Positions 17,301-26,960 are shown, numbered from the stretch's first letter. The stretch: 64,000 nt of DNA from Bacteroides sp. (GCA_015060765.1 SUXW01000004.1:124001-188000), one strand, 5' to 3'. Translations and numbers: made by a program. The notes: generated from the sequence alone by a model not told the origin.

Positions 17301-17564
17301 GATTGGTTCTCGGGCGATTGGGAATTATACAATGAATGTAGCATTATCTGCACGAAAAAAGGAGCTGTCATTACCCAACGTCCCGACCGTGTGATGATGA
17401 AGGATGGACAAGTAATCGTGGTGGACTTCAAGTTCGGTAAGAAAAGTGCGGCCTATAACGAGCAGGTACGCAATTACATGAGTCTGTTGGCCAGCATGGG
17501 GTATTCGAATATCCGAGGCTATTTATGGTATGTATTTAATAATGAATTGGAAGAAGTAAACTGA
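14385..17564 (+). CDS. addA: AddA/RecB-like UvrD helicase-nuclease
   Basis: 1,059 residues from the ATG at 14385; an upstream TTG at 14364 is less likely. It is a superfamily-1 helicase with Walker A ASAGSGKT (12-19), motif Ia LAVTFTNKATTEMK, DEFQDT (about 395), GDVKQSIYRWR, a late SIHKSKGLEYPTV and YVAFTR, and a C-terminal PD-(D/E)xK nuclease core (VVDFKFGK near 1013). It would process double-strand DNA ends for RecA-dependent repair with the AddB-like protein, which starts 3 bp downstream. The architecture fits AddA of Bacteroidetes; the symbol is by family and not certain. Confidence 0.88.
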   Translation: MTKTSQLLVYKASAGSGKTFTLAVEYMKMLIRNPKAYRNILAVTFTNKATTEMKERILGQLYGISTNDKDSKPYLDKLVEELDMDVNEIRQRAEHALTLMIHDYSRFRVETIDSFFQSVMRNLARELELGANLNIELDNENALSEAVDSMLEKIDRHSPVLYWILDYIEERIQNDKQWKVTSEIKSFGKDIFKEEYVEKGEALRKTLEDKDCIKNYRKILNALEEEALEQMKGFGQQFFDTLDMNGLSPDDLANKQRGITSYFNKLMNGALDNKTFNATAEKHLNDKENWVKGTHPQREDILNLVERELLPLLTEAENYRKKNNYIVNSCRLSLQHVNNVRLLTNINEEVRELNQEKNRFLLSETNALLHQIVREGDPSFVFEKIGANIHHVMIDEFQDTSRMQWGNFKLLLLEGLAQGADSLIVGDVKQSIYRWRNGDWSILNQLNDKIGPFKVEEKNLKTNRRSEARIVKFNNDLFTAASQWLNEKYKEEQHQDCEELLQAYKDVEQDTCKDDEKGYIKVSFLGKKEEVSYEEDTLQQLASEVDSLLQKGVKLNDMAILIRKNRMIPKIASYFENHTSYRIVSDEAFRLDASLAICMMMDALRYLNTPDNRIAKAQLAAAYQNEVLKKDIDMNTLLLHEVEAYLPTAFIEQMNTLRLMPLHELLEKLFKLFQLSLIEDQDAYLFSFFDKVDEYLKENSSELTAFIQHWEETLCAKTIPSGEIEGIRILSIHKSKGLEYPTVLLPYCDWKMENEIQFHVWCAPAQAPFNALDLVPVSYGASMNESVYHTDYLNERLQLWVDNLNLLYVAFTRPKTNLIAWCKGDKSDGTVSELIRASITHTSCQSHETETGDSWYEWGDICPSKRKEEKEITNKLLVKPEGINVCMESMETPIEFKQSNRSAEFINGEVAESEKYIQQGELLHHLFAYIRTSEDIPSALKRLRMEGVITSDEQEKEIQKLATWALGHPQAKDWFSGDWELYNECSIICTKKGAVITQRPDRVMMKDGQVIVVDFKFGKKSAAYNEQVRNYMSLLASMGYSNIRGYLWYVFNNELEEVN

Positions 17565-17567
17565 TAT

Positions 17568-20426
17568 ATGGAAACATTCTTGAAATTAGTGGCAACTGAT
17601 CTCTACGGACGTGTGAATGGGAACATGGCACGTACGGCCGTGGTATTTCCCAATAAACGGGCCAGTCTGTTCTTTAACGAATACTTGTACAAGGAAGCTG
17701 GAAAACCGATTTGGTCGCCCGCATATATTACCATTAGTGAGTTGTTCCGTAGTTTGTCCACCTGGGAAGTGGCCGACCCGGTGAAGTTGGTATGCGAATT
17801 GTATAAAGTCTATCGGGAAACGACAAAGAGCACTGAATCCTTGGACAATTTCTATTTCTGGGGAGAATTGCTTATCAATGACTTCGATGATGCCGATAAG
17901 AATCTGGCAAGGACAAGCGACCTCTTCAGCAATCTGAAGGAACTGAAGAATATCATGGATGATTTGTCGTATATGAATCCAGAGCAGGAAGCTGCTATCC
18001 AACAATTTTTTCAGAACTTCTCCATCGAAAGACGTACAGTGTTGAAAGAACGTTTTATTTCTCTTTGGGATGTGTTGGGCGAAATCTATACACAGTTCAA
18101 AGGGAATTTGAAACAACAAAACATAGCTTACGAGGGGATGCTCTATCGGGAAGTTATGGAAACGTTTCAAGTAGAGAATCTACCTTATGACACTTACGTT
18201 TTTGTTGGCTTCAATGTTCTGAACAAAGTGGAAAAGGAACTCTTCAAGCAATTGAAAGATGCAGGGAAAGCATTGTTCTACTGGGATTACGATGAGTTCT
18301 ATCTCTCGAAAGAACATCATGAAGCAGGGGTATTTATCAAACAGAACATAAAGGATTTTCCCTCTCCGCTCGATCCCTCCTGTTTCAATCACTTGAATAC
18401 ACCGAAGGAAATTCATTATATTTCTTCGCCAACAGAAAATGGGCAGGCTCGTTATCTTCCTCAATGGATTCGGAAGAACTTGACTGAACATGAAAAGGAA
18501 ACTGCTATCGTGCTATGCAATGAGTCGTTGTTGCAACCGGTACTTCATTCATTGCCCGAGGTAGTGAATCATGTGAATATCACCATGGGATTCCCACTAT
18601 CGCAAACACCGGTATATAGTTTTATCAATGTTTTGCTTAATTTGCAGATACAGGGATTCAATCCGGAAAACGGACGCTTCCTTTTTGAACAAGTTATTGC
18701 GGTATTGAAACATCCCTATACCCGTCAGCTCACTACCGAAGCCGAACAATTAGAAAAAAGTCTCACGAAGGATAACCGCTTCTATCCATTGCCCAGTGAA
18801 TTGAAAAAGGATGAATGGTTGGGGGCTCTGTTTACTCCGGTTAGCGGCAATAGGCAACTGACCGATTATCTGTTGCAGGCTTTGGAACAAGTGGCAATTA
18901 TCTATCGTAAAGATACAGAAAATAAAAAGGAAGAGACATTCAACCAACTCTATCGGGAATCGTTGTTCAAGGCTTATACTACCATCGGAAGATTTCGCAC
19001 TCTCCTTGAAGAAGGCGAACTGATACTTCAACCATCTACATACAGAAAATTGATAATCAGAGTTCTATCTTCGACTAATATTCCTTTCCATGGAGAACCG
19101 GCCATCGGTCTGCAAGTGATGGGAGTACTCGAGACACGTAACCTTGACTTCCGACATTTGGTATTGCTTTCTACCAATGAGGGACAACTTCCGAAGAATG
19201 GAGGTGACTCTTCGTTTATCCCTTATAATCTACGGAAAGCTTTCGGGATGACCACCATCGAACATAAGATTGCGGTCTATGCGTACTATTTCTATCGTCT
19301 GTTGCAACGGGCAGAGAAAGTGACGTTGATGTACAATAATTCATCCGACGGTCTGAACCGAGGGGAATGGAGTCGGTTCATGCTTCAATTCCTGATTGAA
19401 TGGGATTACCCCATCATCCAACAGACTCTTCAAGCCAAACAATCGCCACAAAGCCGTACTGCCTTGACCATTCCCAAAACGGAGGAAGTAATGCGCAAGA
19501 TGATGCGTCGTTTCAGTATGGAATGCAATCGGGATGCCCTACTCTCTCCTTCTGCCTTGAATTGCTATCTGGATTGTACGCTCCGTTTTTATTTCAGATA
19601 TGTAGCGCATCTGAAGGCTCCTGAAGAAGTAAGTGCGGACATTGATTCGGCCACCTTCGGAAGTATCTTCCATCAGGCTGCCGAAAACATTTATAAAGAC
19701 TTGACGACCCATGGGAAAGTAATCAATAAAGAAGCTGTAGAATCGTTGTTAAAGAATCCAGTCAAGTTGGAGGCTTATGTGGACAATGCTTTCAAGGAAT
19801 TGTTTTTCCATATACCGGATGAAGAAAAACCGGAGTATAATGGTACGCAACTTATCAATTCGGCGGTTATTGTACGATATTTGAAACAATTGCTCAAGCA
19901 CGATTCTGCATACGCACCTTTCACATTCGAAGAATCGGAAATGGAAGTATACGAAGAAGTAACCGTTCATTCACCTGTAGGGGACTTTACTACCCGTATC
20001 GGTGGCTTTATTGACCGGATGGATAGTAAGGATGGTGTTTTACGCATTGTAGATTACAAGACGGGAGGAAGTCTTGATGCTCCTAATAACTTGGATTCAT
20101 TGTTCGTCCCTGACAAAAAGCGGTCGGGCTATATTTTCCAGACTTTCTTGTATGCATGTATCATGAGTAAGATAGCTCCTCAAAAGATAGCTCCTGCTCT
20201 GCTTTACATTCATCGGGCTGCTTCGGATGATTATTCGCCCATTATCAAGATAAAGGAGGATAAAGCAGTAGAAGAAGTGACCGACTTCAGCATTTATGAA
20301 GCCAGGTTCAGAGAAAAGCTACAGGAACTTCTGGATGAAATTTTCCATCCCGACATTCCATTTACCCAAACGGAGATAGAAGAGAAATGTACCTATTGCG
20401 ATTTTAAGGCAATGTGCAAAAAATAA
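17568..20426 (+). CDS. addB: AddB-like PD-(D/E)xK nuclease with Fe-S cysteines
   Basis: 952 residues. The N-terminal half is a degenerate helicase-like region (VVFPNKRASLFFNEYL at the start, with no clear Walker A). The C-terminal half carries a RecB-family nuclease (IVDYKTGG near 827-834). Cysteines in NCYLDC (about 666-671) and in CTYCDFKAMC (941-950) are placed as in the AddB iron-sulphur nuclease fold. It is the partner of the helicase-nuclease encoded directly upstream and acts in DNA-end resection. A pair of hairpins follows the stop codon. Confidence 0.85.
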   Translation: METFLKLVATDLYGRVNGNMARTAVVFPNKRASLFFNEYLYKEAGKPIWSPAYITISELFRSLSTWEVADPVKLVCELYKVYRETTKSTESLDNFYFWGELLINDFDDADKNLARTSDLFSNLKELKNIMDDLSYMNPEQEAAIQQFFQNFSIERRTVLKERFISLWDVLGEIYTQFKGNLKQQNIAYEGMLYREVMETFQVENLPYDTYVFVGFNVLNKVEKELFKQLKDAGKALFYWDYDEFYLSKEHHEAGVFIKQNIKDFPSPLDPSCFNHLNTPKEIHYISSPTENGQARYLPQWIRKNLTEHEKETAIVLCNESLLQPVLHSLPEVVNHVNITMGFPLSQTPVYSFINVLLNLQIQGFNPENGRFLFEQVIAVLKHPYTRQLTTEAEQLEKSLTKDNRFYPLPSELKKDEWLGALFTPVSGNRQLTDYLLQALEQVAIIYRKDTENKKEETFNQLYRESLFKAYTTIGRFRTLLEEGELILQPSTYRKLIIRVLSSTNIPFHGEPAIGLQVMGVLETRNLDFRHLVLLSTNEGQLPKNGGDSSFIPYNLRKAFGMTTIEHKIAVYAYYFYRLLQRAEKVTLMYNNSSDGLNRGEWSRFMLQFLIEWDYPIIQQTLQAKQSPQSRTALTIPKTEEVMRKMMRRFSMECNRDALLSPSALNCYLDCTLRFYFRYVAHLKAPEEVSADIDSATFGSIFHQAAENIYKDLTTHGKVINKEAVESLLKNPVKLEAYVDNAFKELFFHIPDEEKPEYNGTQLINSAVIVRYLKQLLKHDSAYAPFTFEESEMEVYEEVTVHSPVGDFTTRIGGFIDRMDSKDGVLRIVDYKTGGSLDAPNNLDSLFVPDKKRSGYIFQTFLYACIMSKIAPQKIAPALLYIHRAASDDYSPIIKIKEDKAVEEVTDFSIYEARFREKLQELLDEIFHPDIPFTQTEIEEKCTYCDFKAMCKK

Positions 20427-20533
20427 TTCATATTGGGATGAACAAAAGAAAAACCTGCCGTGTTATATGGTAGTGTTTTTCATGTAGTAGATTAAGATCA
20501 TTCCAGTATGAGCTTGTGAAAGTGCAATACGGA

Positions 20534-20555
20534 AAGGGCAATGGAGATTGCCCTT
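20534..20555 (+). terminator. Hairpin after addB
   Basis: AAGGGCAA (20534-20541) pairs with TTGCCCTT (20548-20555) over a 6-nt loop, followed by an A-rich rather than T-rich tract, so it is weak as a plus-strand terminator. Confidence 0.45.
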
Positions 20556-20563
20556 AAAAGAAT

Positions 20564-20593
20564 AAGAGGTTGCTTACTCAAAAGCAACCTCTT
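20564..20593. terminator. Bidirectional terminator between addB and the TSCPD gene
   Basis: A 12-bp perfect stem (AAGAGGTTGCTT, 20564-20575, with 20582-20593) and 6-nt loop in a convergent junction. It lies just past the stop of the minus-strand gene. Confidence 0.7.
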
Positions 20594-20596
20594 GTC

Positions 20597-20842
20597 TTAT
20601 TTCTGCATTTCTCTTAATGCTTTGCAAAGTTGGTCGGGACAAGAAGTGGATCGGTATCCACATCGGATGCCTTCCAGTTTGTTAATGACATCCTCAACCT
20701 TCATTCCTTTTACCAATCGGCTGATGCCTTGAAGGTTTCCATTGCATCCACCCCAAAAAAACACTTCCTTGATGATGCCCTCTTCTACCTCCAGCTCTAT
20801 ATGAGAACTGCATGTACCCTGTGTCTTGTAAGTCAGCTTCAT
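20597..20842 (-). CDS. TSCPD-domain protein (TIGR03905 type)
   Basis: 81 residues with the eponymous STSCPDQL motif (from about residue 65) and FFWGGCNGNLQGISRL, matching the small stand-alone TSCPD family. The domain also occurs at the end of vitamin-B12-dependent ribonucleotide reductases, but the role of the stand-alone form is unknown. It is 3 bp downstream of yebC and is the last gene of a pheT-yebC run. Confidence 0.88.
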   Translation of the reverse strand: MKLTYKTQGTCSSHIELEVEEGIIKEVFFWGGCNGNLQGISRLVKGMKVEDVINKLEGIRCGYRSTSCPDQLCKALREMQK

Positions 20843-20845
20843 AAA

Positions 20846-21577
20846 TTATTCTTCAGCTGGCTTCATGTTTGTATAGACAGTCTGTACGTCGTCAAACTCT
20901 TCCAAACGTTCTACCATCTTATCGATAGTCTCACGTTGTTCAGGAGTAACATCCTTAGTATCGTTAGGAATATAAGTAAAATCACCACCTACTTCTTCGA
21001 AACCAGCTTCTTCCAAGTATTTTTGAATGGCAGCATAACTCTTCGGGTCACCATAGATTGTAATAGTACCTTCTTCTGGATCTTCATCAAATTCATCTTC
21101 TACGTTGAAATCAATCAATTCCAGAATCAGTTCGTCCATATCAACATCGTCTTTCTTCTTGAATGTGAATACACACTTGTGGTCGAACAAAAATGCCAAC
21201 GAACCGGTAGTACCAAGATTACCACCAAACTTATTGAATACCGAACGGACATCAGCAACAGTACGAGTAGTATTATCTGTCAATGTATCAACAAAAACGG
21301 CAATACCGTGAGGACCATATCCTTCATAAGTCATACCTTTGTAATCACTTTGGTCTTTACCAAGTGCATTCTTAATGGCACGTTCAATGTTGTCCTTCGG
21401 CATGTTTTCACGCTTACAAGTAGCAATCACACCACGAAGTGTAGAGTTGGTATCCGGATCCGGACCGCCTGCCTTTACGGCAATAGCAATTTGTTTACCC
21501 AGACGAGTAAATGTCTTGGCCATGTGGCCCCATCTTTTCAGCTTAGCAGCTTTTCTATATTCAAACGCTCTTCCCAT
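20846..21577 (-). CDS. yebC: YebC/PmpR family protein
   Basis: 243 residues, full length for the family. It begins MGRAFEYRKAAK and continues KRWGHMAKTFTRLGKQI, then ENMPKDNIERAIKNA and YEGYGPHGIAVFV, all typical of YebC/TACO1. Family members are linked to transcription regulation and, more recently, to relief of ribosome stalling. It lies 29 bp after pheT. Confidence 0.95.
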   Translation of the reverse strand: MGRAFEYRKAAKLKRWGHMAKTFTRLGKQIAIAVKAGGPDPDTNSTLRGVIATCKRENMPKDNIERAIKNALGKDQSDYKGMTYEGYGPHGIAVFVDTLTDNTTRTVADVRSVFNKFGGNLGTTGSLAFLFDHKCVFTFKKKDDVDMDELILELIDFNVEDEFDEDPEEGTITIYGDPKSYAAIQKYLEEAGFEEVGGDFTYIPNDTKDVTPEQRETIDKMVERLEEFDDVQTVYTNMKPAEE

Positions 21578-21606
21578 GGGAATAATATTTTAATTTGTTA
21601 TACTTA

Positions 21607-24069
21607 TTATCTTAATTTGGCATCCAACTTGTTCTGCAAATTGGTAATCAATTTCTGCATAATCTTGTCAATCTGCTTGTCGTTCAGCGTAGCATTTTCG
21701 TCTTGAAGGGTAAAGCTAACCGCATAACTCTTCTTACCTGCTTCAAGGTTCTTTCCTTCGTAAACATCGAACAAAACCACTTCCTTCAATAGTTTCTTTT
21801 CGGTTTCGTAGGCAATCTTTTCGATTTCGGCAAACTGTACCTTCTTGTCGAGCAAGAGAGCCAAGTCACGCTTCACAGCCGGGAACTTGGTGAGTTCCTT
21901 GAAGTTCACCTTCGAAGTCTTGATAGCCTTCATCAATTCATTCCAATTGATTTCTGCGTAATAGATTTCGTTGTCGATGTCGAACTTCTTCTGGATTTTT
22001 TTGCTTACAATACCAAATGTTGCAAGTAACTTACCACCACGAGTATGAACGGTGATAGCTGTTGCGTATACATCGTTGGTCAGATTACCGAACACTACGG
22101 TTCCGTAATTCAAACCCAAACGAGCGAAGATATTAAGGACGTATGCCTTGAGTTCGTATACACTAGATGCTTCATCGGCATGTGCCCATGAATTACTTAC
22201 GCGCTTACCGGTTACCCACAAAGCCAAGTGATATTCTTCTTTGTATGGTGATAATGCCTTTTCTGCATTACGCTTTTCTTCGTTGAAGAAGTAAGTATTA
22301 CCGAATTCAAAGAACTTCAAATCGGCATTCTTGCGGTTGGCATTGTGCTGGATACTTTCCAAACCACCGAACAGAAGTGTCTGGCGCATTACATTCAGAT
22401 CGTTACTCAACGGATTCATCAAGTGTACGAGGTTAGCCGGAGCAAATGTTTCCAAACCTTCGTAATAACCGGCCGCGGTCAACGAGTTGTTCAGGATTTC
22501 ATTGAAACCGCAACCTACCAATTGTTCGGAGATGATGTTCTGCAACTTGTGTGAATTGTCCACTTCGCCCTTGGTTGTCAAGCTCGATTTCAAGGTAGTA
22601 GGAATTTCCACATTGTTGTATCCGTAAATACGAAGGATATCTTCCACCACGTCACAATCACGTTGCACATCCACACGATATGCGGGTACTTGCAAAGAGA
22701 GGCCTTCTGCAGTTTCGTTTACAATCTTCATTTCGAGGCTGGTCACAATACTCTTCACGGTTTCTGCAGGAATTTCCTTACCAATCAAAGTATTTACTTT
22801 GTTGTATGTCAATTCTACTTCGAAGTCTGCTATCGGGTTAGGATAATTGTCCTTCACTTCAGATGCAATGGTTCCACCGGCCAATTCTTTAATCAAGAGA
22901 GCTGCTTCCTTCAAAGCATAAAGTGTACCGTTCGGGTCGATACCACGTTCGAAGCGGAACGATGAGTCGGTGCTCAAACCATGACGACGGGCAGTCTTAC
23001 GTACCCATGTAGGATTGAAATAAGCCGATTCAATGAACACATCTGTAGTCTTTTCTGTAGTTCCCGAATCTAACCCACCGAATACACCTGCAATACACAT
23101 CGGCTCTTCGGCATTGCAAATCATCAAGTCTTTATCGGAAAGTTTACGTTCCACTTCATCGAGGGTAACAAACTTGGTACCTTCGGCACAAGTTTTTACT
23201 ACAATCTTGCCACCCTTGATTTGATTGGCATCGAAGCAGTGTAACGGTTGTCCGTATGCATGAAGGATGTAGTTGGTAATGTCCACAATGTTATTGATAG
23301 GACGAAGACCAATTAAACGTAATTTATTCTGCAACCATTCGGGACTTTCTTTAACGGTAACTCCTTTAATAGCTACACCGGCATAACGTGGACAAGCTTC
23401 GTTATTTTCAACTACTACATCGATATTCAATTCATTATTTTCTACTTGAAAGGCATCAACCGACGGGCGCTTCAATTCAGCATGATAACCATTCTGAATC
23501 AAGTAAGCATACAAGTCGCGTGCTACACCGTAGTGTGAACAAGCATCAGCACGATTAGGAGTAATGTCCACTTCGAGCACATATTCGCTCTTGATGTTAT
23601 AGTAATCCTTGGCAGGAGTACCCGGCACAGCATCAGCAGGCAATACGATGATGCCCTCGTGACTGGTGCCTATACCTATTTCGTCTTCGGCACAAATCAT
23701 ACCGTTCGATTCAATGCCACGAAGTTTCGATTTCTTGATGGTAAAGCAATCGTCGCCATCATACAACTTGGTTCCCAAGGTTGCTACCACCACCTTTTGT
23801 CCAGCTGCTACATTGGCAGCACCACATACAATCTGTACAGGTTCACCTTCTCCCAAGTTTACGGTAGTAACGTGCATATGGTCAGAGTTGGGATGCGGTT
23901 CGCAAGTCAGCACTTCGCCGATGACAATACCTTCCAACCCACCTTTAATGGTTTGGACTTCTTCTACGCCCCCTGTTTCCAATCCGATGGAAGTCAATGC
24001 AGCAGCTACTTCTTCCGGAGTCAAATTGAAGTTGACGTATTCTTTCAGCCAATTATAAGAGATATTCAT
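21607..24069 (-). CDS. pheT: Phenylalanyl-tRNA synthetase beta subunit
   Basis: 820 residues, the usual length. It has an N-terminal EMAP-II-like tRNA-binding domain (residues about 40-150), B3/B4 editing domain (about 210-370), B5 domain, a catalytic-like core, and a C-terminal FDX-ACB anticodon-binding domain (KFPAVKRDLALLLD, near 730). It forms the (alpha-beta)2 enzyme with PheS, which charges tRNA-Phe; pheS is not in the window. Confidence 0.97.
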   Translation of the reverse strand: MNISYNWLKEYVNFNLTPEEVAAALTSIGLETGGVEEVQTIKGGLEGIVIGEVLTCEPHPNSDHMHVTTVNLGEGEPVQIVCGAANVAAGQKVVVATLGTKLYDGDDCFTIKKSKLRGIESNGMICAEDEIGIGTSHEGIIVLPADAVPGTPAKDYYNIKSEYVLEVDITPNRADACSHYGVARDLYAYLIQNGYHAELKRPSVDAFQVENNELNIDVVVENNEACPRYAGVAIKGVTVKESPEWLQNKLRLIGLRPINNIVDITNYILHAYGQPLHCFDANQIKGGKIVVKTCAEGTKFVTLDEVERKLSDKDLMICNAEEPMCIAGVFGGLDSGTTEKTTDVFIESAYFNPTWVRKTARRHGLSTDSSFRFERGIDPNGTLYALKEAALLIKELAGGTIASEVKDNYPNPIADFEVELTYNKVNTLIGKEIPAETVKSIVTSLEMKIVNETAEGLSLQVPAYRVDVQRDCDVVEDILRIYGYNNVEIPTTLKSSLTTKGEVDNSHKLQNIISEQLVGCGFNEILNNSLTAAGYYEGLETFAPANLVHLMNPLSNDLNVMRQTLLFGGLESIQHNANRKNADLKFFEFGNTYFFNEEKRNAEKALSPYKEEYHLALWVTGKRVSNSWAHADEASSVYELKAYVLNIFARLGLNYGTVVFGNLTNDVYATAITVHTRGGKLLATFGIVSKKIQKKFDIDNEIYYAEINWNELMKAIKTSKVNFKELTKFPAVKRDLALLLDKKVQFAEIEKIAYETEKKLLKEVVLFDVYEGKNLEAGKKSYAVSFTLQDENATLNDKQIDKIMQKLITNLQNKLDAKLR

Positions 24070-24104
24070 ATATGATATATTTTATGTATTTCTATAAAGA
24101 CTTG

Positions 24105-24112
24105 CAAATTTA
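24105..24112 (-). promoter_or_regulatory. Promoter -7 box of pheT
   Basis: Reverse strand TAAATTTG, 36 bp upstream of the pheT ATG. Confidence 0.6.
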
Positions 24113-24184
24113 ATGCTTTTTTTTCATCCATGCAGTATAATTGAGCGTAAATATAAAAACAAATGCAATGTATATAAACAATAA

Positions 24185-24215
24185 AAACAGACCTAATTTA
24201 TCTTTAAGTCTGTTT
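24185..24215 (-). terminator. Probable dnaB terminator
   Basis: AAACAGAC (24185-24192) pairs with GTCTGTTT (24208-24215) over a 15-nt loop. On the reverse strand it lies about 60 bp after the dnaB stop and is followed by a T-rich run. Confidence 0.55.
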
Positions 24216-24273
24216 CAATGAATATTGCAGAAAATATATTATACTTTCAGCTTGACCAACTAAATTTTATTAT

Positions 24274-25827
24274 TTAGAATGGTAAAGGACCATTGGGAAG
24301 TCCTTCAAATGGATTAGCCTCTTGTGGAGGATATGCAGGTGGAGGTGGAATACTGGAGGAATCATTATTAATCCGAGACTTGAAAGTGCCAGGTTCTTCA
24401 CCTGGTGCTGGAACAATCATATCATCATCCGGATTTTGGAAACGAGCAAATTCGCCACGGAAACGAAGAAGTACGTCTCCCACAGCACCGTTACGATGTT
24501 TTGCTATTATTATTTCGGCCATTCCCCGAAGATCTCGATTTGATTCGTCTTTATATATTTTATAATATTCCGGACGGTGGATGAAACATACCATATCGGC
24601 ATCTTGCTCAATGGCACCCGATTCACGTAAATCACTAAGTTGAGGACGCTTACCATCAATACCTTCACGACTTTCGACTCCACGATTCAACTGACTCAAA
24701 GCGATGATGGGGATATTCAGTTCTTTGGCCAATCCCTTCAATGAACGGGAAATAGTACTAACCTCTTCCTGACGACTTCCGAATGACATTCCAGATGCAT
24801 TCATCAACTGCAAATAGTCTATGATAATAATTTTCACACCATGTTCACGTACCAAACGACGAGCTTTGGTTCTTAATTCAAATACGGAAAGAGAAGGTGT
24901 ATCATCGACATATAAAGGCGCATCATACAATTCCTTTATTTTATAATCGAGTTGACCCCATTCATAAGGTGCCAACTGTCCACTTTTGATTTTTTCACCT
25001 GGAATTTCGCATACATTGACGATGAGACGATTTACCAATTGCACATTACTCATTTCCAGTGAAAAGAGAGCTACAGGAATCTTGGCTGTTACTGCCATAT
25101 TCTTAGCCATAGAAAGAACAAAAGCTGTTTTACCCATTGCAGGACGGGCAGCAATAATTACCAAATCGGAATTCTGCCAACCGGATGTCATCTTGTCAAG
25201 TGCATAAAATCCACTTTCGAGCCCACTCAAACCATCCGTACGAGCTGCAGCTTTCTGCAACATTTCATAAGCTTCCTGAATGACCGGATTAATTTGAGTA
25301 TAATCCTTCTTCATGTTCTTCTGTGAAATCTCAAAAAGTTTTCCTTCAGCTTGTTGCATCAATTCATCAACATCTTGTGTCTCATCGAAAGCCATTGTTT
25401 GAATGTTACTGGTAAAAGTAATCAATTCACGAGCCAAAAACTTTTGGGCTATGATACGGGCATGGTATTCTATATGGGCAGAAGATGCTACTTTCCCACT
25501 CAATTGAGTAATGTAAAAAGGACCTCCCACTTCTTCCAAATCACCGGTAGAACGTAATTGTTCAGCAACGGTAAGAATATCTATGGGTTGTTGGCGCATT
25601 GCCAAAGTAGTGATAGCCTTATACAACAATTGATGTCTTCGCTCATAAAAGGATTCGGGACGAAGTATTTCACTTATAATTGAATAAGCATCTTTTTCAA
25701 TCATCAACGCTCCCAAGACCGCTTCTTCAATCTCAGGTGCTTGCGGTTGCAGATGTCCATATTCATCTACAGGTTTCGCTTTACTGACCGTTCTTACAGA
25801 ACGTGTATTTCTTCTTTGTTCAGCCAT
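24274..25827 (-). CDS. dnaB: Replicative DNA helicase DnaB
   Basis: 517 residues. It has an N-terminal DnaB domain beginning PQAPEIEEAVLGALMIEKDA, and a RecA-like ATPase with Walker A AARPAMGKTAF (near 230), Walker B IIIIDYLQLM, then SRSLKGLAKELNIPIIALSQLNRGVE and an arginine finger region (AKHRNGAVGDV). The C-terminus is Pro-rich. It is the hexameric helicase at the replication fork. It stands alone, divergent from ispE. Confidence 0.97.
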   Translation of the reverse strand: MAEQRRNTRSVRTVSKAKPVDEYGHLQPQAPEIEEAVLGALMIEKDAYSIISEILRPESFYERRHQLLYKAITTLAMRQQPIDILTVAEQLRSTGDLEEVGGPFYITQLSGKVASSAHIEYHARIIAQKFLARELITFTSNIQTMAFDETQDVDELMQQAEGKLFEISQKNMKKDYTQINPVIQEAYEMLQKAAARTDGLSGLESGFYALDKMTSGWQNSDLVIIAARPAMGKTAFVLSMAKNMAVTAKIPVALFSLEMSNVQLVNRLIVNVCEIPGEKIKSGQLAPYEWGQLDYKIKELYDAPLYVDDTPSLSVFELRTKARRLVREHGVKIIIIDYLQLMNASGMSFGSRQEEVSTISRSLKGLAKELNIPIIALSQLNRGVESREGIDGKRPQLSDLRESGAIEQDADMVCFIHRPEYYKIYKDESNRDLRGMAEIIIAKHRNGAVGDVLLRFRGEFARFQNPDDDMIVPAPGEEPGTFKSRINNDSSSIPPPPAYPPQEANPFEGLPNGPLPF

Positions 25828-25846
25828 TTTATACTTTTAAAGAATG

Positions 25847-25854
25847 CAAATATA
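25847..25854 (-). promoter_or_regulatory. Promoter -7 box of dnaB
   Basis: Reverse strand TATATTTG, 19 bp before the dnaB ATG. It is divergent from the ispE box 22 bp away. Confidence 0.6.
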
Positions 25855-25876
25855 GAACTTTCCAAAATAAATTCTT

Positions 25877-25884
25877 TATATTTG
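25877..25884 (+). promoter_or_regulatory. Promoter -7 box of ispE
   Basis: TATATTTG, 44 bp before the ispE ATG. Confidence 0.55.
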
Positions 25885-25928
25885 AGCGTTATTTTATTGA
25901 CAAATAATTAACTTATTTCATTAACAAT

Positions 25929-26753
25929 ATGATTACATATCCAAACGCTAAAATCAATTTAGGACTGAATATTACAGAAAAACGTCCTGATGGGTATCAC
26001 AATTTGGAAACGGTCTTCTATCCTATTCCACTTCAAGATGCATTAGAAGTCAAACCGTTAGATGGAGAAAACGAATATCTCTTGAAAATAGCCGGTACAC
26101 AAATAACCGGTGAGCCAGAAGATAATCTTGTCATCAAAGCATATCGTTTACTTAAACAAGACTATCCTCATTTACCTTCTATTGACATTCACATGTTCAA
26201 GCATATACCTACCGGAGCCGGATTGGGAGGAGGGTCTTCGGATGCAGCCTTTATGCTTAAATTATTGAACGAAAAATTCAGTTTACATATAAGTGTTTCC
26301 CAATTAGAGGAATATGCAGCGCGATTAGGTGCAGATTGTGCTTTCTTTATTCAGAACAAACCCGTCTTTGCTTCAGGTATCGGCAATATCTTTGAACCGA
26401 TAGAATTGTCATTAAAGGGATATTATTTAGTTTTGGTTAAACCGGACATATTTGTTTCAACCAAAGAAGCATACGCATTGGTAAAACCTCAAAAGCCACA
26501 ACTATCATTAAAAGATATTATTCATAAACCAATAGAAGAATGGAAAAACACAATGGTAAATGATTTTGAGAAAAGTGTGTTTCATAAATTCCCGGAAATA
26601 GCCGCCATCAAAGATAAGCTATACGATATGGAGGCTATATATGCTTCAATGAGTGGATCTGGTGCATCTGTATTTGGACTTTTTAAAGAACAAGTTAAAT
26701 ATGTAGATGAGGTGTTCTATGGATGTTTCTGCAGACAAAGAATATTAGAATAA
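25929..26753 (+). CDS. ispE: 4-diphosphocytidyl-2-C-methyl-D-erythritol kinase
   Basis: 274 residues, typical length. A GHMP kinase fold with NAKINLGL at the start, the ATP loop [15 protein letters not shown] (about 96-110) and a C-terminal [12 protein letters not shown] motif. It phosphorylates the CDP-methylerythritol intermediate of the MEP isoprenoid pathway. A hairpin follows the stop. Confidence 0.96.
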   Translation: MITYPNAKINLGLNITEKRPDGYHNLETVFYPIPLQDALEVKPLDGENEYLLKIAGTQITGEPEDNLVIKAYRLLKQDYPHLPSIDIHMFKHIPTGAGLGGGSSDAAFMLKLLNEKFSLHISVSQLEEYAARLGADCAFFIQNKPVFASGIGNIFEPIELSLKGYYLVLVKPDIFVSTKEAYALVKPQKPQLSLKDIIHKPIEEWKNTMVNDFEKSVFHKFPEIAAIKDKLYDMEAIYASMSGSGASVFGLFKEQVKYVDEVFYGCFCRQRILE

Positions 26754-26756
26754 AAA

Positions 26757-26788
26757 AGTTATCCCCCTACTCACGTAGAAGGATAACT
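26757..26788. terminator. Hairpin after ispE
   Basis: AGTTATCC (26757-26764) pairs with GGATAACT (26781-26788), with an inner CTAC/GTAG pairing. It immediately follows ispE; no long T tract follows. Confidence 0.5.
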
Positions 26789-26960
26789 ACAACACAAACA
26801 CAAAATAAAACACGACAAAACTACTATGCGAAATCTGTCTGTACAACGATTTGTACAACTTACCTTTTCCACATATTCACATACACACAAAAGGTTGCAG
26901 ATCTCTGCACTAATTTAACGCCTTTCAGCGTTAATTGTTCAATATATCTTGAATATTCAG

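Noticed and set aside
20630-21706. 358-codon plus-strand open frame antisense to yebC
   Set aside because: It is a long shadow of the well-supported yebC and TSCPD genes on the other strand, with no domain match.
26855-26885. TTTTCCACA resembling a DnaA box near ispE and dnaB
   Set aside because: It is a single site with a mismatch and no cluster of boxes, AT-rich unwinding region or dnaA gene nearby, so there is no support for an origin.
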